From Paenimyroides viscosum (GTDB lineage: Bacteria; Bacteroidota; Bacteroidia; Flavobacteriales; Flavobacteriaceae), in assembly GCF_003858535.1 (NCBI RefSeq), contig NZ_RQTJ01000004.1, positions 62,001 to 126,000 of the forward strand: DNA of 64,000 bases, read 5' to 3'. The position numbers were made by a program, and so were the translations under genes. Under the pieces are notes generated by a model. It was not told the origin of the DNA. It saw nothing but the letters and a program-made list of their open reading frames with translations, and searched no databases. Below are positions 55,391 through 64,000 of this stretch, piece after piece. Each line of letters starts with the position of its first letter. Position 1 is the first letter of the stretch.

Positions 55391-56166
55391 TGTCTACAAG
55401 TGAAGAAACTGTTTTTATACAAACATCAAACTTATATTATAAAAAGTGGGAAGTAGAAAACCCGCAAAACACCATTGTTTTATTACACGATTCGTTAGGT
55501 TGTACCGTTTTATGGCGAGAATGGCCAGAAGAATTGGCAAAGGAATTAAACTGTAATGTGATTGCTTATGACAGACGTGGTTATGGAAAATCTGATAATT
55601 ACACCGTTAAAAGACCTATTAATTATTTGGAACAGGAAGCCGATATTTTAAAAGATTTTTTGAATTATTGGCAGGTTGAAAAACCTATTTTGTTCGGATT
55701 TTCTGATGGAGCTTCGGTTGCAACTATTTTTGCAGGAATGTTTCCAAATAGTCTTGAACTATTAATTATTGAAGGTGTACACGTTTTAATTGAACCCGAA
55801 ACATTGAAAGGAATTGTTGAAGCCGAAAATATTTTGCAGACAACGAACATTGCCAAAGCATTACAAAAATACCATGGAAATAAAGTGTACGATTTGTACA
55901 ATGCTTGGACTAAAACGTGGCTTTCTGAAGAACATCAAAGTTGGAATATCGAACATTTTATTCCTAAAATTACGATACCTATTTTAGTAATTCAGGGTGA
56001 ATTTGATGAATTTGGATCTATGAATCAAGTAAATGCCTTTGATAAAGCCTCTGGTATTGTTGAAAAATGTATGGTATCAAACGCAAAACATACCGCACAT
56101 AAAGAACAAAAAGAACTGGTATTTAAAACCATTGTTAACTTTGTAAACAAACTACTTCTTAAATGA
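55381..56166 (+). CDS. Alpha/beta hydrolase, possible MenH
   Basis: The 261-residue hydrolase has nucleophile Ser108 in GFSDGAS, an HDSLGC oxyanion turn at 36-41, the acid in QGEFDEFG and His in NAKHTAHKE. It overlaps menA by 4 bases and menC follows within 1.7 kb, so it may supply the SHCHC synthase (MenH) step of menaquinone synthesis. Homology alone cannot fix this; other esterase roles are possible. Confidence 0.8.
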   Translation: MDVVSTSEETVFIQTSNLYYKKWEVENPQNTIVLLHDSLGCTVLWREWPEELAKELNCNVIAYDRRGYGKSDNYTVKRPINYLEQEADILKDFLNYWQVEKPILFGFSDGASVATIFAGMFPNSLELLIIEGVHVLIEPETLKGIVEAENILQTTNIAKALQKYHGNKVYDLYNAWTKTWLSEEHQSWNIEHFIPKITIPILVIQGEFDEFGSMNQVNAFDKASGIVEKCMVSNAKHTAHKEQKELVFKTIVNFVNKLLLK

Positions 56167-57068
56167 AAAAATGGATAAAAGCCGCACGTTTGCGCACTTT
56201 GCCTTTGTCAATTTCCGGAATATTGGTCGGCAGTGCAGCTGCTTATCAAGAATACCATTCACAAGCAAATTATTACATTATTATAGTATTATGCTTGCTG
56301 GCAACCTTGTTTTTTCAAGTCTTGTCAAACTACGCTAACGATTATGGCGATGCGGTAAAAGGTACAGATAACGAAAATAGGGTAGGACCAAAACGAGCGG
56401 TACAAAGCGGTGAAATTACAAAACAGCAAATGAAAACTGCAATAATAGTAACTTCAGTTTTATCGCTAATAATTTCTTTATCTGTGATTTATGTGTCTTT
56501 TGGTAATGAAAATTTTTTATCAGCAGTAATTTATCTGTTTTTAGCTGTAGGTTGCGTTGGTGCAGCCATTAAATATACGGTTGGAAATTCTGCATACGGA
56601 TACAAAGGTTTGGGCGATATTTTCGTTTTTGTATTTTTTGGATTGGTAAGTACCTTAGGATCTTATTATTTATTTGGTCATTCACTAGATTTTAAAATAG
56701 TTTTTCCTGCAATGGCAATAGGTTTGTTAAGTGTGGCAGTTTTAAACATGAACAACATGCGCGATGTAGAAAATGATACCTTAATGAATAAAAACACCTT
56801 AGTGGTTAAAATGGGGTTTCAAAAGGCAAAGCAATATCATTTTTGGTTAATATTAGCAGCAGCAATTTTTATAAATACTTATGCTATGAATGTTTTTACG
56901 CATTGGTATCAATATATATATGTACTTGCATTTATTCCTTTACTAAAAAACATTGGGGTAGTTAGCAAAGCAACCATTCCACGTTTACTAGATCCTGAAT
57001 TAAAACGTTTGGCATTAAGTACTTTTTTAATATCTTTATTGTTAGCAATTGCATTAATTTTAAATTAA
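56163..57068 (+). CDS. menA: 1,4-dihydroxy-2-naphthoate polyprenyltransferase
   Basis: The 301-residue UbiA-fold enzyme adds the isoprenoid tail to DHNA in the inner membrane. Both Asp-rich motifs are intact: NYANDYGDAVKGTDNENR (residues 56-73) and NMNNMRDVENDTLMNKNTLVV, with MenA-type spacing, and the start is KAARLRTLPLSISGILVGSA. The upstream hydrolase overlaps it by 4 bases and the UPF0173 gene follows after 4 bases. Confidence 0.95.
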   Translation: MKKWIKAARLRTLPLSISGILVGSAAAYQEYHSQANYYIIIVLCLLATLFFQVLSNYANDYGDAVKGTDNENRVGPKRAVQSGEITKQQMKTAIIVTSVLSLIISLSVIYVSFGNENFLSAVIYLFLAVGCVGAAIKYTVGNSAYGYKGLGDIFVFVFFGLVSTLGSYYLFGHSLDFKIVFPAMAIGLLSVAVLNMNNMRDVENDTLMNKNTLVVKMGFQKAKQYHFWLILAAAIFINTYAMNVFTHWYQYIYVLAFIPLLKNIGVVSKATIPRLLDPELKRLALSTFLISLLLAIALILN

Positions 57069-57072
57069 AACT

Positions 57073-57750
57073 ATGAATATAACCTATCTGGGACACGCTT
57101 CTTTAGCCATTGAAATTAACGGAACAAACATCATTGTTGATCCTTTTATTTCGGCTAACGAACTGGCAAAACATATCGATGTTAATTCTTTAAAAGCCGA
57201 TTACATCTTAATTACACACGCACACGGCGATCATATTTTAGATGTTGAAACTATTGCCAAAAATACGGGTGCAACTATTGTATCAAACGCAGAAATTGCA
57301 GGATATTACGAAGCAAAAGGCTTTAAAACGCATCCAATGAATCACGGTGGATCATGGATGTTCAATTTTGGTAAAGTAAAATACGTGAATGCAATTCATT
57401 CAAGCAGTTTTCCCGATGGAACGTATGGTGGGCAACCTGGTGGTTTTGTAATTGAAGCCGACAGTAAAAATGTGTACATTGCCGGAGATACTGCGTTGAC
57501 GTATGATATGAAGCTAATTTCAATGCGAAATCCTTTAGATTTGGCGATTTTGCCTATTGGTGATAATTTTACGATGGATGTGGATGATGCTACCATTGCG
57601 GCTGAGTTTTTAGAAGTTACTACTGTTTTGGGATATCATTACGATACATTCGGATACATAAAAATTGACCATGAAGTAGCTAAACAGAAATTTGCTAACA
57701 AACACAAAGAACTCATTTTATTGCCTGTGGGTAATTCAATAGAAATCTAA
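57073..57750 (+). CDS. UPF0173 metal-dependent hydrolase (metallo-beta-lactamase fold)
   Basis: The 225-residue protein has the GHASLAIEINGTNIIVDPFIS start, the metal motif THAHGDHI (residues 48-55), SSSFPDGTYGGQPGGFV, and a second metal region GDTAL, LPIGDNFTMDVDDA, with a final His in GYHYDT. It is a UPF0173 hydrolase of unknown substrate; in many flavobacteria it sits within the menA-menC cluster, as here. A terminator follows. Confidence 0.93.
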   Translation: MNITYLGHASLAIEINGTNIIVDPFISANELAKHIDVNSLKADYILITHAHGDHILDVETIAKNTGATIVSNAEIAGYYEAKGFKTHPMNHGGSWMFNFGKVKYVNAIHSSSFPDGTYGGQPGGFVIEADSKNVYIAGDTALTYDMKLISMRNPLDLAILPIGDNFTMDVDDATIAAEFLEVTTVLGYHYDTFGYIKIDHEVAKQKFANKHKELILLPVGNSIEI

Positions 57751-57756
57751 AAATAA

Positions 57757-57783
57757 GCCCTGAAATTTTCAGGGCATTTTTTT
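57757..57783 (+). terminator. Terminator between the UPF0173 gene and menC
   Basis: Stem GCCCTGAAA/TTTCAGGGC is followed by T7. It ends just at a possible TTG start of menC, which supports the later ATG. Confidence 0.8.
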
Positions 57784-57805
57784 GAACACTAATAAACCAA
57801 TTTTA

Positions 57806-58855
57806 ATGAAAGCAACATTTAAAAAATACATATTAAACTTTAAACAAGCATCTGGAACGTCAAGAGGTATAATGAATACCAAAGAAACGTATTTCCTAAT
57901 TATTCAAGATAATGATAAAATTGGAATAGGCGAGTGTGGTTTGTTTAGAGGGTTGAGTTATGATGACCGATTGGATTATTCAGACAAATTGCAATGGGTG
58001 TGTGATAATATTCATTTAGGTGTTGATGTGCTTTGGAATGAATTAAGAGAATGGCCATCAATCCAATTTGGAATAGAACAAGCATTTTTATCACTTCAAA
58101 GTAATAATCCATTTGTGTTGTTTCCAAGTAGATTTACAGAAAGTTCAAAAGCAATACCAATTAACGGATTAGTTTGGATGGGTTCACCAGAATTTATGAA
58201 ACAACAAATTGCAGATAAGATTTCAAACGGTTTTAACTGTATAAAAATCAAAATCGGAGCTATTGATTTCAATGAAGAATTGAACTTAATTGCGGGAATT
58301 CGAAGAGATTTTTCACCTGAAATGATAGAAATTAGAGTAGATGCTAATGGTGGTTTTAATTCAACAGATGCTTTAGGTAAAATAAATCAATTGTTTGAAT
58401 TTAAAATACATAGTATTGAACAACCAATTAAGCAAAATCAATATGACAGTATGGCAGAGTTGTGTAAAGCGACATCAATTCCAATTGCGTTAGATGAAGA
58501 ATTAATTGGTGTAACAAATTTACAGGATAAAGAAAATCTATTGCTTAAAATTAAGCCGCAATATATTATTTTAAAGCCAAGTTTGGTTGGTGGTTTTAAA
58601 GGATCACAAGAATGGATCAATATTGCCGAAAAATTAGGAATTGGTTGGTGGGTTACTTCAGCTTTAGAAAGTAATATTGGATTAAATGCCATTGCACAAT
58701 GGACATTCACTTTAGAAAATAATATGCCGCAAGGTTTGGGAACAGGAGGCTTGTTTACAAATAATTTTGACACTAATTTATATGTAAAAAACGGATATTT
58801 GTGGTTTGATGATACAATAGGAATAAATCTTGAAAGAGTTTTAAATCAATTATAA
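57806..58855 (+). CDS. menC: o-Succinylbenzoate synthase
   Basis: From ATG 57806 there are 349 residues. The protein belongs to the enolase superfamily (MLE-like): KIKIG with the catalytic Lys pair (about residue 135), RVDANGG, EQPI and ALDEELIG with metal-binding Asp, Glu and Asp, and LKPSLVGG. It dehydrates SHCHC to o-succinylbenzoate in menaquinone synthesis. An earlier TTG at 57782 sits at the foot of a terminator and is rejected. menE, menB and menF are not in this window. Confidence 0.93.
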   Translation: MKATFKKYILNFKQASGTSRGIMNTKETYFLIIQDNDKIGIGECGLFRGLSYDDRLDYSDKLQWVCDNIHLGVDVLWNELREWPSIQFGIEQAFLSLQSNNPFVLFPSRFTESSKAIPINGLVWMGSPEFMKQQIADKISNGFNCIKIKIGAIDFNEELNLIAGIRRDFSPEMIEIRVDANGGFNSTDALGKINQLFEFKIHSIEQPIKQNQYDSMAELCKATSIPIALDEELIGVTNLQDKENLLLKIKPQYIILKPSLVGGFKGSQEWINIAEKLGIGWWVTSALESNIGLNAIAQWTFTLENNMPQGLGTGGLFTNNFDTNLYVKNGYLWFDDTIGINLERVLNQL

Positions 58856-58856
58856 A

Positions 58857-60671
58857 TTAACTAAGATGTATTAATAAAGTAGTTTCTTCATTTCCTTTTA
58901 GTTCTTGGAATCTTATTAAACGATCATTAAAAAAGTTAAGTTGTTCATTACTTAAGTCGATAGATTTGTTTACCCAAATTTTGTAAATAGTATCATAATC
59001 ATGTTTGTAAATAGATATAAAGCAAATTACGTTTTCTTTAAACTTTACCTTGTCAATAAATTTATGTGTAAACAACATAATTCTTAATAAAGTTTTAAAC
59101 TCTAAATCACTTAAAACAATAGAATTATCAAAATATGTTTCAATTTTAATGATATAATCGTATTGCTTTTTTATATCGTTAATAATATAGGCGAAATTTA
59201 ATATTTCATAATTTGTATTAGATATAGAGTGAGATATATTGCGCGATTGGTCTTCAATTTCCTTTATTTTATCTTGTATAAGCTCTAAATCTGGTGTTGC
59301 ACCTTCAAAAAGTTCTAATAATTCATCGATTTTTAAAATAGCATTGTTGTTAATAAGTTTCTTGGTTTTATTGTTTTCTTTTAAAATTGATGCATCCATT
59401 TGTTCCTTAATTTCAATAAGGTATTTGTACATCAGTGTTTTTTCTTCTAAATAAGTCCGGTGTTTTCGTGCTAATTGTTTGGTTTTTATATTTCTGTATA
59501 TAAAATAATAAAGGGTTAATGTAAAAAGTAAAAGAAAAGTAAAAGCAATAATACTTACATTTTGTTTTTGTATAGATTGTTGTTCAGATTTTAGTTTTAA
59601 TGTATTAGTATTGGTTGCAAATATAAAATCGTTAACATATTTTTGATACGATAATAGGGAATCGTTATTTTTTATATATTCATTAATGTATTTTTTTGTT
59701 TCTATATTACTCTTTATAAATTGCTCTAAAATAAAATTTTCATATATAAAATTATCTGCTTCTTTACTTATTGCCAATGCTTTTTTTAGGTTTTGCGAAG
59801 CAGAATCGTTCTTGTGTATAGATGTAAAATAATTTGCTTTTAAAAAATAATACAGTATTTCTGATTCTTTAGTGGGTATGTTGTGTAAATTGTTTTTATA
59901 AATTTTAAAATCATTTTGTACAGTAGGGTCGTATAATTTAATTTTTGCACTTATGGAATAATACAAATTACTAAAAAACAAGTTTTCGTTAACTCGTGCA
60001 TTTTTAAGTAATTCTTGTATACGTTTGTTAGAGTGTTTTATAATATTGTTGTATTTTTTTTCTTGAAGTAAGTATTTACTAATATCTCTTGTTAAACTAA
60101 TTTCTAACAGCGGATTTAATTTTATAATTTCGGAATTCTCGTCATCTGAATTTGTAAATTGATTAACCAATTTAATATATGTTATAGAATCAAATTTTTT
60201 TAAATAAGGAAGCGAAAATGCATTAATGTATATATTTTTTAAATTTTTGTTCGGAAAATCAATAGATCTAGAGTAATTAATTTCAATTTCAGACTGAGAT
60301 AGTAAACCTACATAATTTGTAATATTTACTTTTTTCATTGAATTAATAAAAAGTTGGTAATTATTGTTTTTAAAAAAATTACCCGCTAATGTTAAATAAT
60401 AATAAGCACTATCGTATTTGGTGTTTTTTAATAAATAATCGCTGTATAATTGGTGGTTAATTGCCTGAAGGGTACTATCTTTTTTAAGTGGGAATGTACT
60501 ATGAACAGATTTTAAATCATTTGCGTTTTTTGAATATTGTAAACTGTACATTTTTAGCAGGTGTATGCTATCTGTTTTAAAATCAGCTTTATCATACTCT
60601 TTTTCTTGGTTACAAGCTGTAAAAAAAGCTGTAAGGGCAATTAGCAATGTACAATTTTTAAATAAATACAT
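58857..60671 (-). CDS. TPR lipoprotein sensor-like protein with degenerate histidine-kinase domain
   Basis: The 604-residue protein has lipobox FTAC (Cys20) and a TPR-like helical region (about 30-345), then a transmembrane helix (371-392) and a cytoplasmic helical segment. The C-terminal domain lines up with that of the kinase upstream: His481 in RNISHSISN is where the H-box would be. However, the region aligning to the N-box reads RIMLFTHKFIDKVKF, with no Asn, and no DxGxG or GxGL glycine boxes follow. It is therefore probably not an active kinase. It begins 3 bases after the broken kinase gene. No response regulator is next to it. Confidence 0.75.
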   Translation of the reverse strand: MYLFKNCTLLIALTAFFTACNQEKEYDKADFKTDSIHLLKMYSLQYSKNANDLKSVHSTFPLKKDSTLQAINHQLYSDYLLKNTKYDSAYYYLTLAGNFFKNNNYQLFINSMKKVNITNYVGLLSQSEIEINYSRSIDFPNKNLKNIYINAFSLPYLKKFDSITYIKLVNQFTNSDDENSEIIKLNPLLEISLTRDISKYLLQEKKYNNIIKHSNKRIQELLKNARVNENLFFSNLYYSISAKIKLYDPTVQNDFKIYKNNLHNIPTKESEILYYFLKANYFTSIHKNDSASQNLKKALAISKEADNFIYENFILEQFIKSNIETKKYINEYIKNNDSLLSYQKYVNDFIFATNTNTLKLKSEQQSIQKQNVSIIAFTFLLLFTLTLYYFIYRNIKTKQLARKHRTYLEEKTLMYKYLIEIKEQMDASILKENNKTKKLINNNAILKIDELLELFEGATPDLELIQDKIKEIEDQSRNISHSISNTNYEILNFAYIINDIKKQYDYIIKIETYFDNSIVLSDLEFKTLLRIMLFTHKFIDKVKFKENVICFISIYKHDYDTIYKIWVNKSIDLSNEQLNFFNDRLIRFQELKGNEETTLLIHLS

Positions 60672-60674
60672 GAG

Positions 60675-61223
60675 TTATAGTTTTACGGTTATTATAAATT
60701 TGGTTCCGTTTACCGATTTTATAACTAAATAGCCATTAATTTCCTTTAATCTACTTTTAATATTATTTATACCTATACCATTTTTTGATGTATTTTTAAA
60801 CCCTTTACCATTATCTGTAACAATTAATTTAATTAAAGAATTATCTTGTAATAACTTTATAATTGCCGTTTTAGCCGATGAATGTTTATGTATGTTTTGA
60901 ATTAATTCTTGCAAGATTCTATATAAATGAAAACGTACTCTAGGCGGGGTTTCCATCCAGTTTATAGAATCATCAATATCATAACTAAATCTAATTTCTT
61001 TATTTGGTTGTTTTTCAATAAGATCTGAAATTATATTGTAAAATGAATCTTTACTAAATAAGTTATTTAATTCGTTATAATTGTCACAAATAGATTGTAA
61101 ACTTTCTTTCACCTCTATAACCGTATGTTTAGCTACTTGAAAACTATTTGGTTTAATGTAATCTTTATGAAGTAAAAAGCGAGTAGAAAACAACTTATTT
61201 ACAATATTGTCATGCAATTCCAT
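60675..61223 (-). pseudogene. Fragment 3: HisKA_3/HATPase domain of the broken kinase
   Basis: The 182-residue segment has intact H-, N- and G-boxes of a NarX/DegS-type kinase. The frame is open upstream to 61352. The ATG at 61223 lies exactly at the H-box, so it is an internal Met more likely than a native start. Confidence 0.75.
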
Positions 61224-61352
61224 AAAAATTTGTTTGTTGCTGTTTCTTAGTTTATTTTCAAGACCGTTTTTATAGGTTAATGTAACTTCAAGTGCCTCTG
61301 TATCGTGTTCTATATAACTATTTAAAAGTTTAATTCTCTTTAAATTTATTTT

Positions 61353-61781
61353 TTAAATGATACTGTATATTATTAGTAATGAAATAATGGTGATACTTAA
61401 TATTATAGCTATAATGTAAATTATTTCTCGTTTTAATTTTATGTTTTTTCTTTTAAGCTCTTGGTTTTCGTAAATTACTTTTTGATTTGTATTTAATTTT
61501 AAGTTGTTTTCTTTCTGAATACTTTTAACTACATTTAAATAATGATTTTTTAAGGCTACAGAGGTAGAATCAGTATTTTGGATTATTTGTTCTAAAATAC
61601 GTTTTTCTAAATATGGATTTTTATACTTTTCTTTATTTTCCCTTAAAAGATTTTTGTGAAATAGTTTTGCGTAAAGGGTATCCTTCTTAATTTTAATTAA
61701 ATAATCACCAATAGTTGCGTAATTAATTTGCATTACCGGAATACTTAAAATATAATCTTTTTTATTCTTAAATTGCTGCAA
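61353..61781 (-). pseudogene. Fragment 2: TPR end and transmembrane part
   Basis: The 142-codon frame, counted from a TTG, is open further upstream to about 61862. It ends in a long hydrophobic helix, then TAA, where the next frame continues as KINLKRIKLLNSY in the same register. Confidence 0.7.
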
Positions 61782-61813
61782 ATAAACATCTAAACTATCT
61801 AAATCATTTGCTT

Positions 61814-62626
61814 CTATTTTAAATGAATTAAATTGTGTAAAGCTGTTATTTTTTGTTTGTTTTTAGATTGTTCTTTTTTAAGATTGGCTAATTTGTAGGC
61901 TAATTTTAAATCGGCAATGGTTTGTTGCAAATTTACTTTACCAATTTTATTGCCTATTATAGCGTAATTGTTTGTATATGTGCTTTTTAGAACGTTTATT
62001 CTTTCCTGCGATATAAGTTGTTTATCAATAAGACGCGATAAAATTTTATAGTTCTTTAAAATATTAAAAGCTTCATCATAATTCTTTTGGTTATGGTGAA
62101 TGGTACTTAATAAAATAAAGGTTAAACATTTTTCAAATACATATTCATCATTGTTAGTACCCAAGTTATCAATGGCTTTATAAGCGAAATTTTCTGCTAT
62201 ATGAAAGTGTTGTAAATTAAAATAATACTCTGCAATAAGGTAATTTGCCATATAAGCATCGTAAGGCTTATTTTCGTATTCAAAGTAGGTAGCGGCATTA
62301 AATAAGCGTTTATATCTGTAATTCTCAACAGAAAAATCTTGATTAAGATATATCTGCAAATTGTTAGCCCTATAAATATTTAATGAATCATTTAAATGTA
62401 ATGAAGAGTTTTCATAATAAGCTATACTGTTTTTTATTTTAGTATAATCTTTAGCAAAATGAACGTGATATAGTAGCGAATAATAAACTTCTTCGAGAGA
62501 AAAACTTTTATAATTGCTATCGGTAATTTTTTTGTGTGTTTTAATTTGTTCATAAACATTCTCTTGCTTTTTACATGAAGAAATAAAAAACAAAAAAAAT
62601 AAACTAAAAAGTACAAATCTTCGCAC
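61814..62626 (-). pseudogene. Fragment 1: lipoprotein and TPR part of the broken kinase
   Basis: The 270-residue open frame has a lipobox (Cys18) and TPR-like helices (NYDEAFNILKNY and others). It ends after LHNLIHLK at a stop just past the frameshift. Might still be translated as a truncated lipoprotein. Confidence 0.7.
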
Positions 62627-62682
62627 TCGCTAAACATATTATAGTTGAGCAAATTTAAGAAAATTAGTAAACCAATTGGTAC

Positions 62683-63867
62683 TTATTTATTCTCATTAAA
62701 CGAATTTGGAATCAATTCTGGCAACAATTTTATGAGAATTGGCAACAGTAAACTACCACCCGGAATTAAAAAGATGGTAAATGCCGGAACTGTTTTACCT
62801 AACTCTATAAACTGATCTTTTAGTTGTTTTTTTTCTTTTGTAGTAAGGTTTGTATATGTAGCTTTTAAAACAAGTTGCATTAAAACTTTATTGTTTTCTA
62901 ATTCTTTAATTAAACTTTTTTTATTTCGTTTAATAAGCAGTGCCACCGTTTTATTAGTGTTTTTGTATAACTTTTTTAAAGGATGTGAAAATTGAAAATA
63001 CGGAATTTCGCTTCGGTTATTATCAATAAAGTAAACCATATCGGTTAAAGATCTTTTAGTAAAATCTTTTTGTAAACCTAATAAATTTTGTAGTTGAAGA
63101 ATGAATCTAAACTCTTTTTGATCAATTTTTTCATCGTTCCATAAAACCATCAATGAAATATCATGAATGTAAGCTTTGCCATAGAACGTTTTAATATTCC
63201 ACAGATCAAGTGTTGAAAGTTGCGTATCAAAGTTTTTTAACGAAGCATATTTTAGCGAACTGCTTAAAACTTCTTGCAGCTTCACATCGTATTTTGAAAC
63301 ATTCTGTTTTTGGTTGAAACTAATCATTACCAAATGCGAAATAGTTTGTTCCAGATACTTGTAATAGATTAAAATTTCGGTTTCGTTCAGTAAATATCGT
63401 TTGAAACAAAGAACATCGGTAAAAATTAAAAAATTCGATAGATGATGCGAAAATGTTTTATCAAGATAATTTGATGATCGGGTAGTGCGTTCACTTAATA
63501 TTTTTTCTAGCGATGCAAAAGCTTTTTTAGATTCAAATTTAATGAAAGAAAAGTACGATTCCGTTTTAGCTTCGCCCATTTTTTTGTAGAAATCCTCGGC
63601 GTATTTGGTAAATTCTTCAAAATCGATTTCTTTTTTTGTTAGAACAAAAGTTCCGTACAAAGCTTCCAACAAAACAATCTTTGCATACTCCTCATGCGTA
63701 AGATCGAACGAATTAAAAACCGGTTGAATAGATTTGGTAGTAAAACCATATATAAAGCCTGTTTTACGAATGTTTTCGTAAAATTCTTCTTCGGTTTGAT
63801 TAATAAAAAAAGATGGATTACTTAAATTAAAAAATTTAGTAATCCATAATTCCTTTGATGGGTTCAT
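62683..63867 (-). CDS. LETM1-related protein
   Basis: The 394-residue protein has a C-terminal segment KEKKQLKDQFIELGKTVPAFTIFLIPGGSLLLPILIKLLPELIPNSF that matches the LETM1-like ribosome-binding/membrane end of Bacteroidota proteins sometimes labelled LETM1-related biofilm-associated. One transmembrane helix lies in this last part; the rest is helical and soluble. Its function in bacteria is unknown. The upstream gene (SIMPL protein) is 3 bases away. Confidence 0.8.
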   Translation of the reverse strand: MNPSKELWITKFFNLSNPSFFINQTEEEFYENIRKTGFIYGFTTKSIQPVFNSFDLTHEEYAKIVLLEALYGTFVLTKKEIDFEEFTKYAEDFYKKMGEAKTESYFSFIKFESKKAFASLEKILSERTTRSSNYLDKTFSHHLSNFLIFTDVLCFKRYLLNETEILIYYKYLEQTISHLVMISFNQKQNVSKYDVKLQEVLSSSLKYASLKNFDTQLSTLDLWNIKTFYGKAYIHDISLMVLWNDEKIDQKEFRFILQLQNLLGLQKDFTKRSLTDMVYFIDNNRSEIPYFQFSHPLKKLYKNTNKTVALLIKRNKKSLIKELENNKVLMQLVLKATYTNLTTKEKKQLKDQFIELGKTVPAFTIFLIPGGSLLLPILIKLLPELIPNSFNENK

Positions 63868-63870
63868 ATA

Positions 63871-64000
63871 TTATTTTAATTCAAAAACCACATTTACGTT
63901 CGTTGAAATTTCGATTTCACCCACAGCTAATGTTTGATCCATTCCTGCAGATTCGTCAGCCATTGCTGTCTTCATCATATAAACGCGTGGATTGTTAACC
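63871..64000 (-). CDS. SIMPL (DUF541) domain protein, C-terminal end
   Basis: The last 42 codons before TAA at 63873-63871 read NNPRVYMMKTAMADES...VGEIEISTNVNVVFELK, the typical C-terminal end of SIMPL/DUF541 proteins, where VxxGEIxIxAxVxVxFxL is conserved. The rest lies beyond the window edge. Exported or lipoprotein status cannot be seen. Confidence 0.7.
   Translation of the reverse strand, partial: VNNPRVYMMKTAMADESAGMDQTLAVGEIEISTNVNVVFELK

Larger units (their letters stand above)
60675..62626 (-). pseudogene. TPR sensor histidine kinase, broken by frameshift and in-frame stop
   Basis: Three open segments read as one kinase of about 650 codons. Segment 1 (62626-61814) has a lipobox (FFISSC) and TPR helices. 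Segment 2 (open from about 61862 to 61353) continues the TPR part and a transmembrane helix (IIYIIAIILSITIISLLIIY). Segment 3 (open from 61352 to 60675) has an H-box (MELHDNIVNK), N-box (ELIQNIHKHSSA), and G-boxes (VTDNGKGF, GIGINNI). Adding one A in the six-A run (T6 on the plus strand, 61849-61854) joins segments 1 and 2. Segments 2 and 3 share a frame, separated only by TAA at 61355-61353. Its paralogue follows 3 bases downstream. Confidence 0.8.

Noticed and set aside
60675..62626. Programmed frameshifting or stop readthrough in the sensor kinase
   Set aside because: No slippery heptamer with downstream structure was seen and there are two different lesions, which decay explains better.

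Overview
The window is an ordinary, gene-dense stretch of chromosome from a member of the Bacteroidota, most likely a Flavobacteriaceae species (Flavobacterium/Myroides-like). The evidence is low GC, TAnnTTTG-type promoter motifs, weak Shine-Dalgarno signals, a type IX secretion (T9SS) sorting domain, MenD/MenC/MenA menaquinone genes, a CcsBA-type cytochrome c maturation fusion, TlpA/DUF4369 lipoproteins, a LETM1-like protein, and RNRs of the flavobacterial kind. No prophage, insertion sequence, CRISPR array or plasmid gene was found.

Layout. 1-4.0 kb (minus): a cut-off PIG-L deacetylase, a minimal MscS channel, Maf, a UbiA-like membrane protein, a KdsC-type HAD phosphatase and a Rossmann/DUF2520 protein; the last five are tightly packed. 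4.2-11.9 kb: an ABC-F protein, a seven-repeat secreted T9SS protein, a FUSC-like membrane protein, peptide deformylase, DUF5606, MazG and a 39-residue membrane peptide. 11.9-18.4 kb: a thioesterase, then the most interesting locus. A class I ribonucleotide reductase (nrdB-nrdA, minus) is divergent from a B12-dependent class II reductase (nrdJ, plus), and a cobalamin riboswitch lies in the nrdB leader. The arrangement implies that B12 shuts off the B12-independent enzyme when the B12-dependent one can work. 18.5-26.1 kb: a leucine-rich-repeat exported protein, prfA, pyrF, a BtuF-like binding protein, lipocalin, FKBP isomerase, a DUF4197 lipoprotein and menD. 26.2-37.0 kb: two glutathione peroxidases, CcsBA, an aminotransferase, MsrA, a LolD-like ATPase, DUF2750, an S9 peptidase and an HNH-like protein. 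37.0-48.7 kb: polyphosphate kinase 2, a DEAD-box helicase, an NlpC/P60 peptidase, a thiolase, a Ser-Pro-Arg tRNA cluster, two TlpA-type thioredoxins, DUF423, a transglutaminase-like protein, an NMT1-like binding protein, an eIF1/SUI1 protein and a nucleoside phosphorylase. 48.8-58.9 kb: a CoA transferase, a MATE exporter, a small outer-membrane barrel, a META lipoprotein, then an operon of two bacterial PH proteins, an alpha/beta hydrolase (possible MenH), menA and a UPF0173 hydrolase, followed by menC.

58.9-64 kb (minus) is the decaying part. A TPR sensor histidine kinase is broken by one frameshift and one in-frame stop. It sits 3 bases upstream of a paralogue whose own catalytic domain has lost its ATP-binding boxes. 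A LETM1-like protein and the end of a SIMPL-domain protein close the window.

Intergenic regions carry small palindromic or dispersed repeats (between nrdB and nrdA, after prfA, near menD, and a 21-base sequence present in two inverted copies about 50 kb apart) and many clear rho-independent terminators. The only gene-free stretch over 300 bases is 15223-15849, which holds the riboswitch and otherwise AT-rich sequence.
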